Below are positions 9,541 to 21,321 of a stretch of 64,000 nucleotides of DNA, one piece after another. Both the position numbers and the translations under genes were made by a program. Numbering within the stretch: position 1 is the first letter of the stretch; each line of letters opens with the position of its first letter. A model generated the notes under the pieces. The model was given only the letters and a program-made list of their open reading frames with translations, ran no database searches and was not told where the DNA came from. The DNA lies in NCBI GenBank assembly GCA_003254925.1, contig QANZ01046960.1, positions 1 through 64,000 on the forward strand, given 5' to 3'. This stretch comes from Chamaecrista fasciculata. Taxonomy: Eukaryota > Streptophyta > Magnoliopsida > Fabales > Fabaceae.

Positions 9541-12500
9541 CAAATATGTTAATTTCTTAGGAAATAAAGTTTTTTTGTTCTCTTGTCATCAATGCCATAT
9601 AGTATTTTGAAACTGTTGTATTGCAATTGCAGTCTCTGGCTAATATATTAATTCAGCTTAAGTAATTTCTTCTTGATTATTTAAAGTTTCACTGATGCTC
9701 TTGTATTGGAAATTATTTTTGCTTTTGGTAGATAATCTTCTTCCTCCTTTTTTTTAGCTTTAGAGAATACATCATGTAGAAGAAAGTGGTAGCAAAATCA
9801 CAAGGACGTTTGTAATTAGCCCATATTCAAGGGAGCATAATGTTTTGTTTGATTTATAAATCTTGAATAGGCTATTATTGATTTTGTTACGGGAGTAATC
9901 TGAAGTTATGGGTCTGACAACGTAGTAAAAATGTTTTAAGGCATTCTAACACTTGTTTTCATAATGGTTCCTTAACTTTCATCATTAGCTTGAATGGGCA
10001 GTCTTGTGGGGCCAAATAGAAAACGACAAATTTTGTCATTTGGGTAAAAGAAAAAAAGAGTATAATTTAAGCTGAGTTATTTGTGGAAAATTTGATGGTA
10101 GAAATCAAAATTCAGCTACAAGCTACAATCTTCAACTTCAGATTTTCAGGTACTGATATCGACGAAGCAATTTAATCACCCAATGTCCTGTATGTCATTT
10201 TGACTTTTATGTTGTCTCATGTGGTTAAATTTTGTCTTGACACAATCTTTTTCCTTCTTCCTTCTTGTTTCCTCAGCTGGATTTATTACCATATGAGGCA
10301 TCTCAATTTTTCATCAATGGCACTTTTTTCCTCCTTAGTATGTCATTTTGGCGTATACTGGAAAGGTGGGGACATAGTTACTTCCTGTCAAACTCTCTAA
10401 ATGTAGTATATTGCAATTAATTGTGAGGTAACAAACGCTTATTGGTTTCATGGTGAATTATTGGTTTAAGGTGAGTTAGGATTCTTAGACATGGATGACA
10501 ACGGGTAATCATATAATCATTAACATTGCATTTATAGTTATTTATTTTATTCGATATTTTAACTTTATTATCACTCTAAAAAAGATTTTTAGTATCATTC
10601 CAAAGTAAGAGGAAAAGAGGGACGTGCTTGGCTAACTTGTGTAACTAACATGTGCTCAAGTATTTTGAAATATCATGGTTTATTTATAAAGTTGGAGAAT
10701 TCACTTTAAGCTGTGTGAATGATGAACATTGTCTTATCCCATGGGTTATGACATTGAAATAATGCATGTTATGAGATACTCTTTTAGTAAAATTATTTGA
10801 ATGTCATTAGTATAATCTTTTTTAAATTGTTGTAATTGTCTGTTATAATATTTATTCTTTCTGTTATAAGTTTTTCTATTCACTTTGTCACCAACGCTGT
10901 ATAGTATATTAGTGTTCTGAAATATTTTGAAAGTGTTATATCGGGACTGTGCTATGAGGCGCTAATATATAGATTTTATTTAACTGACCAATGCTGAAGT
11001 CCGAAATCTGTGAGGATGTAATAAAAAAATCTTGAACATCAAAGTAAGCTTCTAAAACAGCTAACAAGCATTGTTCGAAGTACTTTAACTGTCAAGTCCT
11101 GGTATGCCCTAAAATACATTTAAGAACAAGAAAAACTTCTAAAATGTCAATATCAAAGGTTCAAAACACTCTCAGGCCAAAAACAAAATAAATGGTTCAA
11201 AACACTCCGAGGGCAACATTCCTTGTTATGATTCCTTTAAGATTCCCCATTATCATGCATGTGTCTTTACTGATGTTTTGAGAGGTGTAATCAATTTTTT
11301 CTCTTTTCTATTTTACATTTTGTTAGACTTGCACGAATTGAGACATATAAAAGGAAGGAGGAAAAGACGAAAAGAAAAGGGATGTAATAGATATTCAGGC
11401 CTATGACAGGAATGGTTAAGGAGAGAGTTGAGAAAATACTTCTTCAATGGTATATCAGATTGCAGAGAAAAGTAGTGAATATGAAGATTAGGGGAAAATC
11501 AATCTTCATTAATCACAATAACAATTATATATACATCTCCAGCTGCGGGTAAAACTAATAACTAAAAGAAAAGAAACTCTAACAAATCTGAAATCCGAAA
11601 CTAACTATGTACAGAAATAATCCTATACATCAACTACTAAAAACTGAAAGCTACACGAAAAAATATCTTCAGCATTGTACATGTGTTTTCAAGAGTCTAG
11701 CCTCTTGACCATAGGTTACTGCTATCTTGTTATCTTTGTGTGGTCCTGAATCTTTTGGTGTGTTTTTGTGACTATTCTTCTACGTTGAGTCTGATGTAAT
11801 ACCTATTCTCTGTTAGAGAGTGAGTTGTTCTTTGTCTTTGAGTATTATTAGTATTTCAGTAAGAGTGTTATAACACATTTCTTCAAGGGCTTCCCCAATT
11901 GTCTTCACCAGTTATGCTCCACTGCTTTGTGCTTTCTGTAAAACTTCAATTGAAATATCCTTCATTAGTTGATGATATACAAATAGTTTTTTGAGAGATA
12001 CAAGATTATACTGTGATGGGTTTCAAAATGATCCATTTTCTTGATGGCAGCTTTTGTGAAAATTGGAAGTCAAATGGGTGAGGCAGTAGTTTTTGTTATT
12101 AAAACAAATGAAGTAAGGAAAACTAAAACGATTTTAGGGACATACTGATGTGCCTTTATGCATTAATTAAAGCAATAAGCGTTTTAACCAATGTTGGTTT
12201 GGACAGTTTGATTGCTAAGCAATTGAAGCATATCCTGGATTCAATGCTAAATGCAGCTCATGCTTTGTAAATCTGGGTGTGCTGAATTTTATGTAGATTT
12301 TCAATTTTTGGGTTTATTATTGCCTTTTAATCTTAAAATAAGTGATCAGTATCTGAATGTTGCAGACTTTTACAAGAATGTTTGTTGGGACTTGGAAGAT
12401 GAGAAGTATTTTTCATTTTTGGACAATGTCATATATTCCAATTCAGGCATATAATGAATCTGCAAATGGTGAAAATTTGTTTTACTTATAGGATATGAGC

Positions 12501-12680
12501 ATGAATGTTTTACAGGTTAAAGATTCTCTCCTTTCAAAGGGTTTTACTGCTAAATATTGCAGAATTGAAGAAGGTACAGATTTGAAGAAGACCCTCATGA
12601 ATGAGCAAGGATGTTGTAATGTAGGGGTCCTCAACCAAGTCTTTAACAGCCATGTCATGAGGGAAATTAACAGTTAATAG
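9541..12680. other. Long intergenic stretch, no gene recognised
   Basis: The stretch is AT-rich and lacks sustained frames. A 60-codon open segment at 12495-12677 (VKDSLLSKGFTAKYCRI within it) is preceded by a possible acceptor (gttttacag ending at 12514). I do not recognise it and cannot call it a gene. Around 11450-11660 there is leader-like sequence with many small direct matches but no clear LTR ends. Confidence 0.4.
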
Positions 12681-12800
12681 TCCAGGGACCAAATAGTAGA
12701 CAAAAGTGTAAAATTGAGGGACTGAGTTGTAGTTTCCTATAATTCAGGGATCAAATCGTTGACTCAATAATAATTGAGGGACCAAAAAGTAGGTTTTCTC
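12681..12800. repeat. Degenerate MULE-MITE-like terminal repeat
   Basis: It carries gtccagggaccaaatag, ttgagggactgagttg and aattgagggaccaaaaagt, the repeated 'gggaccaaa' phrase of the termini of plant Mutator-like MITEs. No opposite terminus or target duplication is visible. Confidence 0.35.
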
Positions 12801-13268
12801 TTATTATTATTACTATTATTATCTAATTGATTTTTTTAACAATTATTTAATTGATTGAGTCTTTAGATATTTATTATTATTTTTTTAAATTCTTTATGAT
12901 TTTATTATTCTTTTTTTACATGAATTTTTCTGATTTTATTATTGTTCAATAGAAATCTGGGTCTAAGTATACTGCATACAGCATACGTGCCTATTTTTCT
13001 CTCTTTTTAGTTTCTTTCGTACGCTTTTTATATTACTTTGTTTGTCAAGATGGATTTTTGGTCTCATATCTTTCGGCCACGTTGCAGAATTGATCTTATA
13101 TCTTTTAGTTATGTTGTAAAATTGGTCCCATATATTTGGGTTGAGTGCAGAATTAGCCTCATATCTTTAGTCAGGTGAGACTGACCAACTTTTTGCAAAG
13201 TTATGTAAGCAAATTCCATAAAATATACAAAACTCACTTTTAAGAGGTTTTATTGATTAATTATTGTA

Positions 13269-14116
13269 GGCAAAAGTATTGTTGGTACCCCCAACGTATG
13301 AAGTCATTTTCAGTTATACCCCAAATGTTTTTCTTTGTCAATTATACCCCTAACCTTTCACATTTGAATTAATTATACCCCAACCTGACATTTTTTTTGT
13401 TGTAAGGTCCTCTAAGTTTCCATTATTTAGAAATCCTCTATTTTCTCAAGATTTTTTTTTTTGCACGAGTTACTAACTAATTACAGAACAATCCAGAATG
13501 TTTGCCATCTTTAACAAACTGGTCCCTACAATTGAGAAACTTGAAAAATCTCTCCCCTCTATTTTTCACAGTTCCGACAACCATACACAAATTAACCGGT
13601 GAGCCTCGAATAAAGAGAAATCGAGTAGAAATACCAATAGCTCTCCTAGTGTTAACATATAATCTCCGGTGAGTCGGTGACGGTATCGTCGTGGTCTTCG
13701 AAATCGAGACGTAAAGTAACTTCAAAACCCCTTTGAAGAGAGAGGCAAAATAGAGAAGATGAGGGAGAGGGGTGGTTATAAGGGAAAGAAAATGGATGAG
13801 AACGACCTTATTTAGAGGAGACTAGGAAGCTGAGGAACACGACGAGAAGGACCATGTCGACAGAAATAAGGACAGAGTGGACGACAACGATGAAGTGTGG
13901 TGGTGATGTTTTAGGATAAGAGATGGACGGTTATTAATGGCTTCTAAGGACCTGTTTGTTAAAGATGACAAACATTCTGGACTATTATGTAATTAGTTAG
14001 GGGCTGGTAATCTACTCAAATGTGAAACGTTGAGGGTATAATTGACAAACAAAAAAACTTTGGGGGTATAATTGAAAATGACCACATACGTTGGAGGGAC
14101 CCACAATACTTTTGTC
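13269..14116. mobile_element. Mutator-like MITE with probable 9-bp target duplication
   Basis: The left end ggcaaaagtattgttggtac is inverted at the right end (ccacaatacttttgtc). The inversion continues inward: ataccccaaatgtttttc is matched by ctttgggggtataattg, and cctttcacatttgaat by tcaaatgtgaaacgttg. Flanks attattgta (13260-13268) and tttattgta (14117-14125) agree at 8 of 9 positions, as expected of a Mutator-type 9-bp duplication. The 848-bp element has no transposase. Its centre (about 13450-13930) holds an 82-codon minus-strand open frame with no recognised domain, possibly a captured fragment. Confidence 0.75.
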
Positions 14117-14196
14117 TTTATTGTATTAAAACAACTCAAGAACAAAACGCGGTTTTGCTCCAAATAAAATACCAAACTTTGGTCTCAATTCAAAAA

Positions 14197-15139
14197 GGCC
14201 AAAGTCCTATTTTAGTCTCTCAAGTTTGCTTAAAGTTCCTTTTTGGTACCTCAACTTTTTTTTGTTCCACTTTGGTCCCTCAAGTTTCCAAAACGTTCCA
14301 CCGTTAGTTCCTCAACATGTTTCATCCATTTTTTCGGTTAAAAAAAAAAGAAAAATAGACTTTCATCCCCAAAGATTTTAATTTTTTACATTAAAGTCTT
14401 TTTCCTTTTATAATAGGATCAAAATTTAAGAAAAATAAAATAAATAGACAATTTCAATAGATTTCACATAAAAAATAGGCTTAAGTGCACTTTTGGTCCC
14501 CTAACTTTCGCAAAGGTCTCAATTTGGTCCCCTAACTTTTGAAAACGTCTCACCATTGGTCCCAAGTTAGGGGACCAAAATTGAGATTTTTGCGAAAGTT
14601 AGGAGACCAAATGTGAGACGTTTTCAAAAGTTAGGGGACCAAAATTGCAACAAAAAAAGTTAGGGGACCAAATTGAGACTTTTGTGAAAGTTAGGGGACT
14701 AAAATTGCAACAAAAAAAGTTAGGAGACCAAATTGAGACCTCTGTGAAAGTTAGGGGACCAAAAGTGCACTTAAGCCTAAAAAATATATAAAAAAAAAAA
14801 AAAACCAGCACCATACTAGTACACACCACCATAACCATAATCTTTTCCTTTTACACATATTTTTTTTTATGTAAAATCCATTAAAACTGTCTATTTATTT
14901 TTCTTTTATTAAGTTTTTTCCCATTATAAAAGGAAAGGACTTTAATATAAAAAATTAAAATTTTTTGAGGATGAAAGTCTATTTTTTTGTTTTTTTTAAT
15001 GGAAAAAATAGATGAAAAATGCTAAGGGACTAACTGTGAAACATTTTAGAAACTTGAGGGAACAAAATAAAATGTAAAAAAGTCTAGGGACAAAAACAAA
15101 ACTTTAAGCAAACTTGAAGATCAAAATAAGACTTTGGCC
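14197..15139. mobile_element. Mutator-like MITE (outer element of a nest)
   Basis: The ends ggccaaagtcctattttagt and, inverted, cttattttgatcttc...ggcc form terminal inverted repeats. Further inward, ccttttataataggatc is mirrored by cccattataaaaggaaa. Flanks attcaaaaa (14188-14196) and attcaaaat (15140-15148) agree at 8 of 9 positions, a Mutator-type target duplication. There is no coding capacity. A second element sits inside it at 14477-14778. Confidence 0.75.
14477..14778. mobile_element. Nested MITE inside the 14197 element
   Basis: It has near-perfect inverted ends: aggcttaagtgcacttttgg at left and accaaaagtgcacttaagcc at right. The interior is built of repeats of aaagttaggggaccaaa in alternating orientation, with two adjacent units at 14625-14690 and 14692-14757. 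Target duplications are unclear because both flanks are A-rich. Confidence 0.7.
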
Positions 15140-15479
15140 ATTCAAAATGTGTTTCCGGCCTTATTCTTTTTTATACCTATTTTATAAGGATTTGAAAAGA
15201 AAAGTTATCAATAGATACTTCAAATAATTGTGTACTTTTCTCTACCATCTATATAAAATTTAATTTTAAGAATTTTTATTTTACTGTCAATAAAAGAATG
15301 TGTTTATTTTATTGATTTATTGTATAAACAAAACAATTAAATACTAAACACTTGGTTGAAGATAAAACTTAAAATAACACATTTTCATCCACATGCTTTA
15401 ATATCAACTAATTAAAGCATAATATCACAACATTAAATCGCACAACCGCTCCTGTTCGTTTTCTCTCCAAAATTTCCAG

Positions 15480-15830
15480 AGCCATCTTCTTCTTCCATAT
15501 TTGTCTATTTGCAATTCCTCCGTGGTTTTCATCTTTCGTTTTTCTAATTGAATAAATCAGATTCAGTCCCTTCAAATTTGATGGTTTTATCTAGATCTAA
15601 TTTTGTTCTATTCTTTCTCCGTGAAAGATTTATTCCAACAGTAGATCGACTCAGATCTGAGTATCTATGCCGAAAAGTATTCGATCAATCGTCAAATCTA
15701 TGGAGAAGTTATTGTCACCTACATTCCTGAAGAAAATGATATACATGGAGTATAATAGTAAACACTTTGTTGGCAACACCAAGATTGGTGATTATATTCA
15801 TCCTGCGGATATCTTCCATATAAGATCAGT
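15480..15830 (+). other. Unassigned open segment upstream of a PPR remnant
   Basis: An ATG at 15667 opens MPKSIRSIVKSMEKLL, followed by KMIYMEYNSKHFVGNT and KIGDYIHPADIFHIR before the sequence degrades into T-rich DNA. The upstream 15440-15540 resembles a plant 5' leader, pyrimidine-rich with tctctcc and cttcttcttcc. I recognise no family. It may be a captured first exon, since no continuation is visible downstream. Confidence 0.25.
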
Positions 15831-15969
15831 TGTACTTTTAATTAGTTTCTTTAGTTCAACATTGTTTACAGATTATTTCTCTAATGTTAATTTCATTTGG
15901 CTTGGTACTTTTCAAAAAAAAAAAAAGATAAAACTTAAAATATGAACTAATGTTAGACCTTTTTCTTTT

Positions 15970-16316
15970 TTAGAATTTAAAATACACGAAAAGAAAAAAA
16001 GAACAAAAAACAAAGCTATCAATAAATACACGAAACAATAATATACGAGTTCGCAGCCAAAATCAACAAAAGCGAACATCGCATTCATATTCGCCAAAAA
16101 AAAACATCACATTCATAGGTTTTCAGCGTCTGCTCCATTGTATGAGTTTCCACCGTAAGAGTTGAACAATTTGAATTTCCAAATTGAAAGATTCATTCAT
16201 CATGTTGTTTTCTACTGCTTCATCTTCAAGGTACGCCTTTCCCAATTTGCCTTTCTTTCTTCCTTATGCTCTCAATTTGAACTTGTTTCTTCATTCCCAT
16301 AATGAATGAAGAAACA
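15970..16316 (+). pseudogene. PPR remnant: upstream module plus presequence only
   Basis: Positions 15970-16200 are a diverged copy of the PPR upstream module. ATG at 16202 begins MLFSTASSSRYAFPNLP, like copies 2 and 4, but PPR homology stops at cattcccat near 16300, after about 33 codons. Sequence matching the PPR-flanking DNA at 7765-7811 follows at once. At the breakpoint, tgtttcttcattc (16284-16296) is followed by its perfect inverse gaatgaagaaaca (16304-16316). The whole repeat domain has been deleted. Confidence 0.8.
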
Positions 16317-17285
16317 TATTACTTTCTGCTAATATGAAAGTAGTAATTAAGCTTGCTGAATAGTTATGGGTTTCACATTGTACTACAAATGTTTTAACAT
16401 ACACTTTTGATGAAATAACAACTTGATATGTTCATGGCTTTTGGTCTGTTATCTTTCAACTTTTTCATTTTGGTTTAATGCTTGCTTTATGATCTTAAAA
16501 CTGATTGTCCTTTGGAACCATTAATTCTTGATGACAATACTACCAGTTCTGTTTTCAGCTATTTAAAGGCAAGGCAGCTGATAAAATCTGTCACTTATAA
16601 TTGATATACTATGCTTCTGGAACCTCATTAGAAATAAAAATTTTGCGTGGCTTTCTTTCATTCATTATTTCTCTTTGTTTTAACCAGCATGAGAAATTCT
16701 GTTATGAATAGTGCATAACGGTGAACAATTCCTCCAATTTGGAATCAATGTTTAGAGGCAACCAAATCAAAAGCAGTAGAAATATCAACAAGCAGATCCA
16801 AACACATTCTCAGAGATGGTTACTCATTGCTGACAATAAAATTAGAAAAAGGGCTTGTACTCTGATTTTTGAGTAAATTAACAATTTAATCCTGAAAAAT
16901 TATCAAGTTTACAACTCAATTTTTGAAAAATTGAAATATACAGGTTAATTTTTTAAAGAACCAAATGGTATACTCTTTAGTTCATAAAAATGACTGACAA
17001 GTATACTATTCAGTTTGTTAAGGGACTAAACAATGTATTTTAATTTTTTAAAAACTCAGTTTGTTAAGGGACTAAACAATGTATTAGTGCATGTTGTTAA
17101 TTAATCAGTTATAGATCCAACTTCCCATTCTGTATTTCATCTATGCTTACCAATATAAAATGCCTACTATTCTCACAATTTGAATTAGTAGGGACTACAA
17201 TATTTATTTTTATCTTTTCTTTTTTTAAATGTGGTAAAATTATTTTTCAAAATCAATCAATAGTGGTTTTGGTTGTATGTAATTT
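16317..17285. other. PPR-flank-derived and intergenic DNA
   Basis: The first few hundred bases resemble PPR 3' flanks (aattgatatactatgctt recurs at 9466). From 16860 the sequence becomes 'gggactaaacaatgtatt'-type repeat, present twice (17020-17040 and 17068-17085). No gene is visible. Confidence 0.5.
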
Positions 17286-17738
17286 GATTTTAAGACTTTA
17301 ACTATTAATTTTTATGCGTTTGACTCCCTATTTGTATGTGAGGACTTTGACGCAAGAAAATAAAAGTTTTGTGGTAATAAATGACATTTCACCATTAATA
17401 GAGGATCTGCTAATTGATTTGTTTCCCATCAAAAGACGAAATCCAACTTTCCATACAAGTATGAGTAGAATATCCTTTGGATTACTACTTGTATGATTAT
17501 TATTTGGTCTCTGTGAAGGAGGTTGAGTTTGAACTTGGTGGAGTCGTGGGAATTTTGGGAGATTTGGGAAGGATTGAGGGGTTTAGTGAGTGAGAGTGAA
17601 CTTGATGGATTGGGGAGGAAGATGAAGAAGGGTGAAATGTCATTTATTATCACGAAATTTTTCTTTTTTTGCATCAAAGTCCTCTCATACAAATAAGGAG
17701 TTAAACGCATAAAAATTAATAGTTAGGGTCTTAAAATA
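17286..17738. mobile_element. Inverted-repeat (foldback) element
   Basis: The left arm 17287-17394 (atgcgtttgactccctattt ... aaatgacatttcacc) is mirrored by the right arm 17631-17738 (gtgaaatgtcatttatt ... gttaaacgcataaaaatt). About 235 bp of spacer lie between. A related right half occurs at 40958-41080. It is non-coding; family uncertain. Confidence 0.65.
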
Positions 17739-18469
17739 GTATTTTAGCTAAAATTTTCGTCAAATTTTGGACGGACCCTTTTTGTTAACGGATCAAATCA
17801 CAAGGATTCTATCTGACACTTTTTAAACTATAGGGACCCTATTTAAAAATATGTAAAACCAAAGGGTCCTTTGTGTAATTTACTCTTAAAGTAAAGGATA
17901 AAATAGATTAAAATATAAAATTTTTGGAGACCGTTGATAATAAACAAATATTGAAGATGAAATTGAAAATTGACGTAAAACTTCGAATAAAAATAAATAT
18001 CACTTTTTTCTAATGAAATGTCGCATAGATTTTGAATTTTGATATACAAAATTACAAATATACGTTTCTTATTGCTCCATATAAGAAGGTTAATGTAATA
18101 GAATGTTCAATATGGACTGATTTGAAAAAAAAAAAAAGTAGTTATTGGAAGTGTAGAATGTTCGGTATATTAATACTTTTGAAGCAAAAGCATCTTCGAT
18201 GTCCTCAAACTATAGAAATAGTTTTAGTTTACCCTTAAGCTTTTTTTGTAATCAATTATATCCTCAACGCTATTTCTCACGGAAGGAATTTACAGGGTCC
18301 AAGAGGTATCTACCTCAACACATCGAGCAAGAAATATTTCTGTGCCTGGCTCAAAAATACGCAGAAAAAGAAAAATATAGCTGGAATCTTTCATTTTGAC
18401 CGGTGTCTTCCCATCTTGGCAACCACACATCCCAATCTCATCCTATTTCAATCCTAATCTCAACCTAAA

Positions 18470-18700
18470 ATTAGATGAACAGTCCAGTTTGGGTGTTTGT
18501 GTGGCACATAATCTCATCTCAATCTCATCCTAATCCTCATCTCATCCAAATCATCATCCCATTTATCATACATTTACTAATCTACCCCTATTTATATACC
18601 TATATTTACCTACACTCTAATACAAATATAAAAAAGATAATTAGACAAAATAGTAATTTTACATACCCTCATTTATTACACTTATAATTTTCTCTCTCTC
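18470..18700. repeat. MITE-like repeat related to 41090-41380
   Basis: The series catttatcatacatttactaa, ctacccctatttatatacc, cctacactctaatacaaata and attagacaaaatagtaattt recurs in reverse complement at 41110-41225. The start is marked by agtttgggtgtttgtgtgg, resembling the 'cccaaacaggccc' terminus at 20173. It is non-coding. Confidence 0.5.
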
Positions 18701-18850
18701 CATCATTTCTTATTAATTTTTTTTCTCTCCCTCTCACTCACTCACAAACACACACAAACTTCTCTCTCTCCTTTTCTCTCTATCTCTCACACACCCACCT
18801 ACCCACTCCCTCTCTCTCCCTCATATATATATATATATATATATTATATT
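18675..18850. repeat. CT-rich and AT microsatellites
   Basis: A run of ctctctctcc and cacacacac units (18690-18820) is followed by (AT)n at about 18822-18845 and a degenerate tatata tract. Simple-sequence DNA. Confidence 0.85.
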
Positions 18851-19329
18851 TATATTATATATATATAATTTATATTAATTTAATTAAACAAAGATGTTTT
18901 TGTCTATTTGTAATGTTGTTTTTTTTAGTCCCAACATTTCTCTATTTCTTTTGAGTAAAAATACAATTGAATCCCTAAATTATTTTTTAAGTTACAATCT
19001 TCTATTCTATTTACTGTATTTTTTTAAAAAAGAGAAAAAAATTACTTATCTTCACTTTTATAGGCATTTTAGTCCTCAAACTATGAGCTCAATTTCCTTG
19101 GCTAGTAAAACTATTTTATGTTTAGTTTTTTTCTCAAACTATGAAAATAGTTTGATTTTGGTCCTCAAACTATTTGTTGTTCTAAATTCGTGTCCAAATT
19201 CATCCGATGATTATGCGCTATGGATAATGGAGAAATAACGGTTATTTTTTTGTTGGGAAAATACACAAGTTTCCATGTGTTTGTTATTTTTCTGGTTCGA
19301 ATCATGGGTAGCAAAAAAATTGCAATGTT

Positions 19330-19745
19330 GTTTTGTTGGGAAATTACAAAGTTATGGACCAAATTGTACATTTACAATCATTTCCATATTACTTGCATTC
19401 TGGTCCCACGATATTGTTTGTTATTTTTTGCACCTTGCAAATAAAAAATATACCCGATTGTTGACGGTACAAGCTTTGTTCGAGCCCCGAGTACAGATAT
19501 TAGGGACCGATTCTTTGGACCGATACAATGTTATGGACCAAATTTTATGTTTACAATACTTTTCATGTTATTTGCATTCTAGTCCCCAAAATATTACTTA
19601 TTATTTTCTTTATATTCAAATTCATAAATGTGCCCCATTATTCATGGCTGGGATTCTCTACGAGCTTTGAATTATCACTCACACATGTTAGGGATTGATT
19701 AATTGGCCGGATACAAATTTATGGACCAAATTGCATTCTCAAAAG
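19330..19745. repeat. Three imperfect tandem repeats of about 185 bp
   Basis: The phrase ttatggaccaaatt recurs at about 19352, 19531 and 19719. Each is followed by a 'catttaca / tatt...ttgcattct(a/g)gtccc' stretch and a 'ttattttctt' block. The units are diverged. The open frames overlapping them are incidental. Confidence 0.5.
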
Positions 19746-19779
19746 AATTTTAATGTTATTTTCATTTTGCCCCATAATC

Positions 19780-20175
19780 TCATCCAATAGGATGGACCAA
19801 AATCCATCATCCTATAGGATTGAGAAATCACGCTTTCCAAGAGCATCTCATCCAAATATCATCCCAGTCAAACCCCAGTCAAACCCCACCCAAACACCTA
19901 TATCTCATCTCAATCTCATCTCAATCTCAATCTCAACATCATTATTTCATACCATTTCTACCCCTATACAAAATAAATAAATCCAACAACCTATTTCACC
20001 TAACCACAATCATTACATACCCTTTTATATAATTTCACACCCTATTATACATCATTTTCTCTCAAACCATCCAAACACCACTACATAATCTCATCTCATC
20101 CTAATTTCAACATCATCTCATCTCATCTCATAAGTTGAGATTGGATTGAGATTGGATTGAACTTTTTGCTCCCAA
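19780..20175. repeat. CATCTCAATCTCATC-rich low-complexity repeat
   Basis: Repeated catctcaatctcatctcaat units at 19900-19940 and catctcatctcatctcat at 20113-20130 are followed by their inverse (agttgagattggattgagat, 20134-20153). The block ends at gctcccaaacaggccc (20166-20181), a common plant MITE terminus. It is probably a MITE with a low-complexity interior. Confidence 0.5.
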
Positions 20176-20179
20176 ACAG

Positions 20180-20489
20180 GCCCTATGTGTGCGAGAAGTC
20201 GGATAAGCCAATCCTCACCACGGTTCTGACTGGCCTCAGGCGAGCTTTAGAGACTTTCCAAGGAAGGGGTGTCAAGGACATCACCATTCATATTCCCAGA
20301 CCTCTTTTCTGCAAGAACCATCTGGTATCTTTCACATATGAACAAGAGATTCTAATGATGGACATCACGAGCATGGCAAGTATAAGTCACAACAGATGGC
20401 AACTGATCGAGTGCCCACAACGGATCCAGCTTTCAGCTATTTTTCCTTCCATTGCTGACTTTATTTATGGCTTTTTTTGTTTCCTGTAA
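20180..20489 (+). other. Unassigned coding-like segment
   Basis: About 100 codons are open without an in-frame ATG near the 5' end. They contain LTTVLTGLRRALETFQGRG, VKDITIHIPRPLFCKNHL and MMDITSMASISHNRWQL. Base composition is more balanced than in the flanking AT-rich DNA, so it looks like a coding remnant. I considered a LINE RNase H tail (alternating hydrophobic strand and helix) but see no DGS or catalytic motif. No product is claimed. Confidence 0.25.
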
Positions 20490-20917
20490 CCTAGGTCTTG
20501 TTCCTTAAATCAAAAAAAAAAAAAATTATATCCTCAAAGTTTTATATTTGACTCAATTGTATCCTAATTCCTAAGGCCTAACCTCGTATAAATTGTTAAA
20601 TATTATGTTGTCATCAACATTTTTGGGGCTACAATCGATGCAAAATAAGTTTTGGGTTGTAATTGACTTGATTGTGAAACTTTGGGGATATATGACACCG
20701 AAATAGAGAAGCAGAAAAAAAAAATCACTGGCCACGTTAATATTTTTCGTTAAAGATTTACACTGCATTAGACGTTGGAGTACAATAGACTCAAATGAAA
20801 AAGTTTGAAGATATAATTGACTACGAAAAAAATTTAGCGATACAGGCATACAACTGAAACTACTAAGGGGTAAGATTTATTAACTTTATTTTGTCAAAAA
20901 TATATATATTTTTTTCT

Positions 20918-21281
20918 TAGGAAAAAATTAATAATTTAGATGAAGTAGGATAATTTTGTGTTAATTTTATTTAAAACTAACTTTAAATTATTAATTTAAT
21001 ATTCATTTATAATCAAATATAAATCATTTTTTTATTTTATAAAAAATTATAAAACAAATTTAAAATATAGATAATCAAATAACCTTTTTTCTTGGAATGT
21101 TTCTTGTTAAAATCTAGAGAAAACATATTATGAAGATTTGAAAAAGTAAAAAAGAAAAAACAAAGCTATCAATAAATACACGAAATATAATAACAGATGA
21201 GCTTGCAGCCAACAACATTGACAGAAGCGAACATCATAGGTTTTCCTCGTCTGAATTCCCAAATTGAGAGATTCATCCATC
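20918..21281 (+). promoter_or_regulatory. Second copy of the PPR upstream module
   Basis: It is nearly identical to 3897-4260, including the same AT-rich stretch and leader. It stands directly ahead of a PPR start codon that runs into the assembly gap. Confidence 0.7.
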
Positions 21282-21321
21282 ATGTTGTTTTCTACTGCTT
21301 CATCTTCAAGGTACGCTTTTA
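21282..21321 (+). CDS. Start of a fourth Rf-like PPR gene, cut by the gap
   Basis: Forty bases are visible, encoding MLFSTASSSRYAF, identical to copy 2, before the N run begins at 21322. Together with the identical upstream module this implies either a further PPR gene inside the gap or the same copy-2 locus represented twice in the assembly. When sequence resumes at 22260 it is Copia LTR. Confidence 0.6.
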
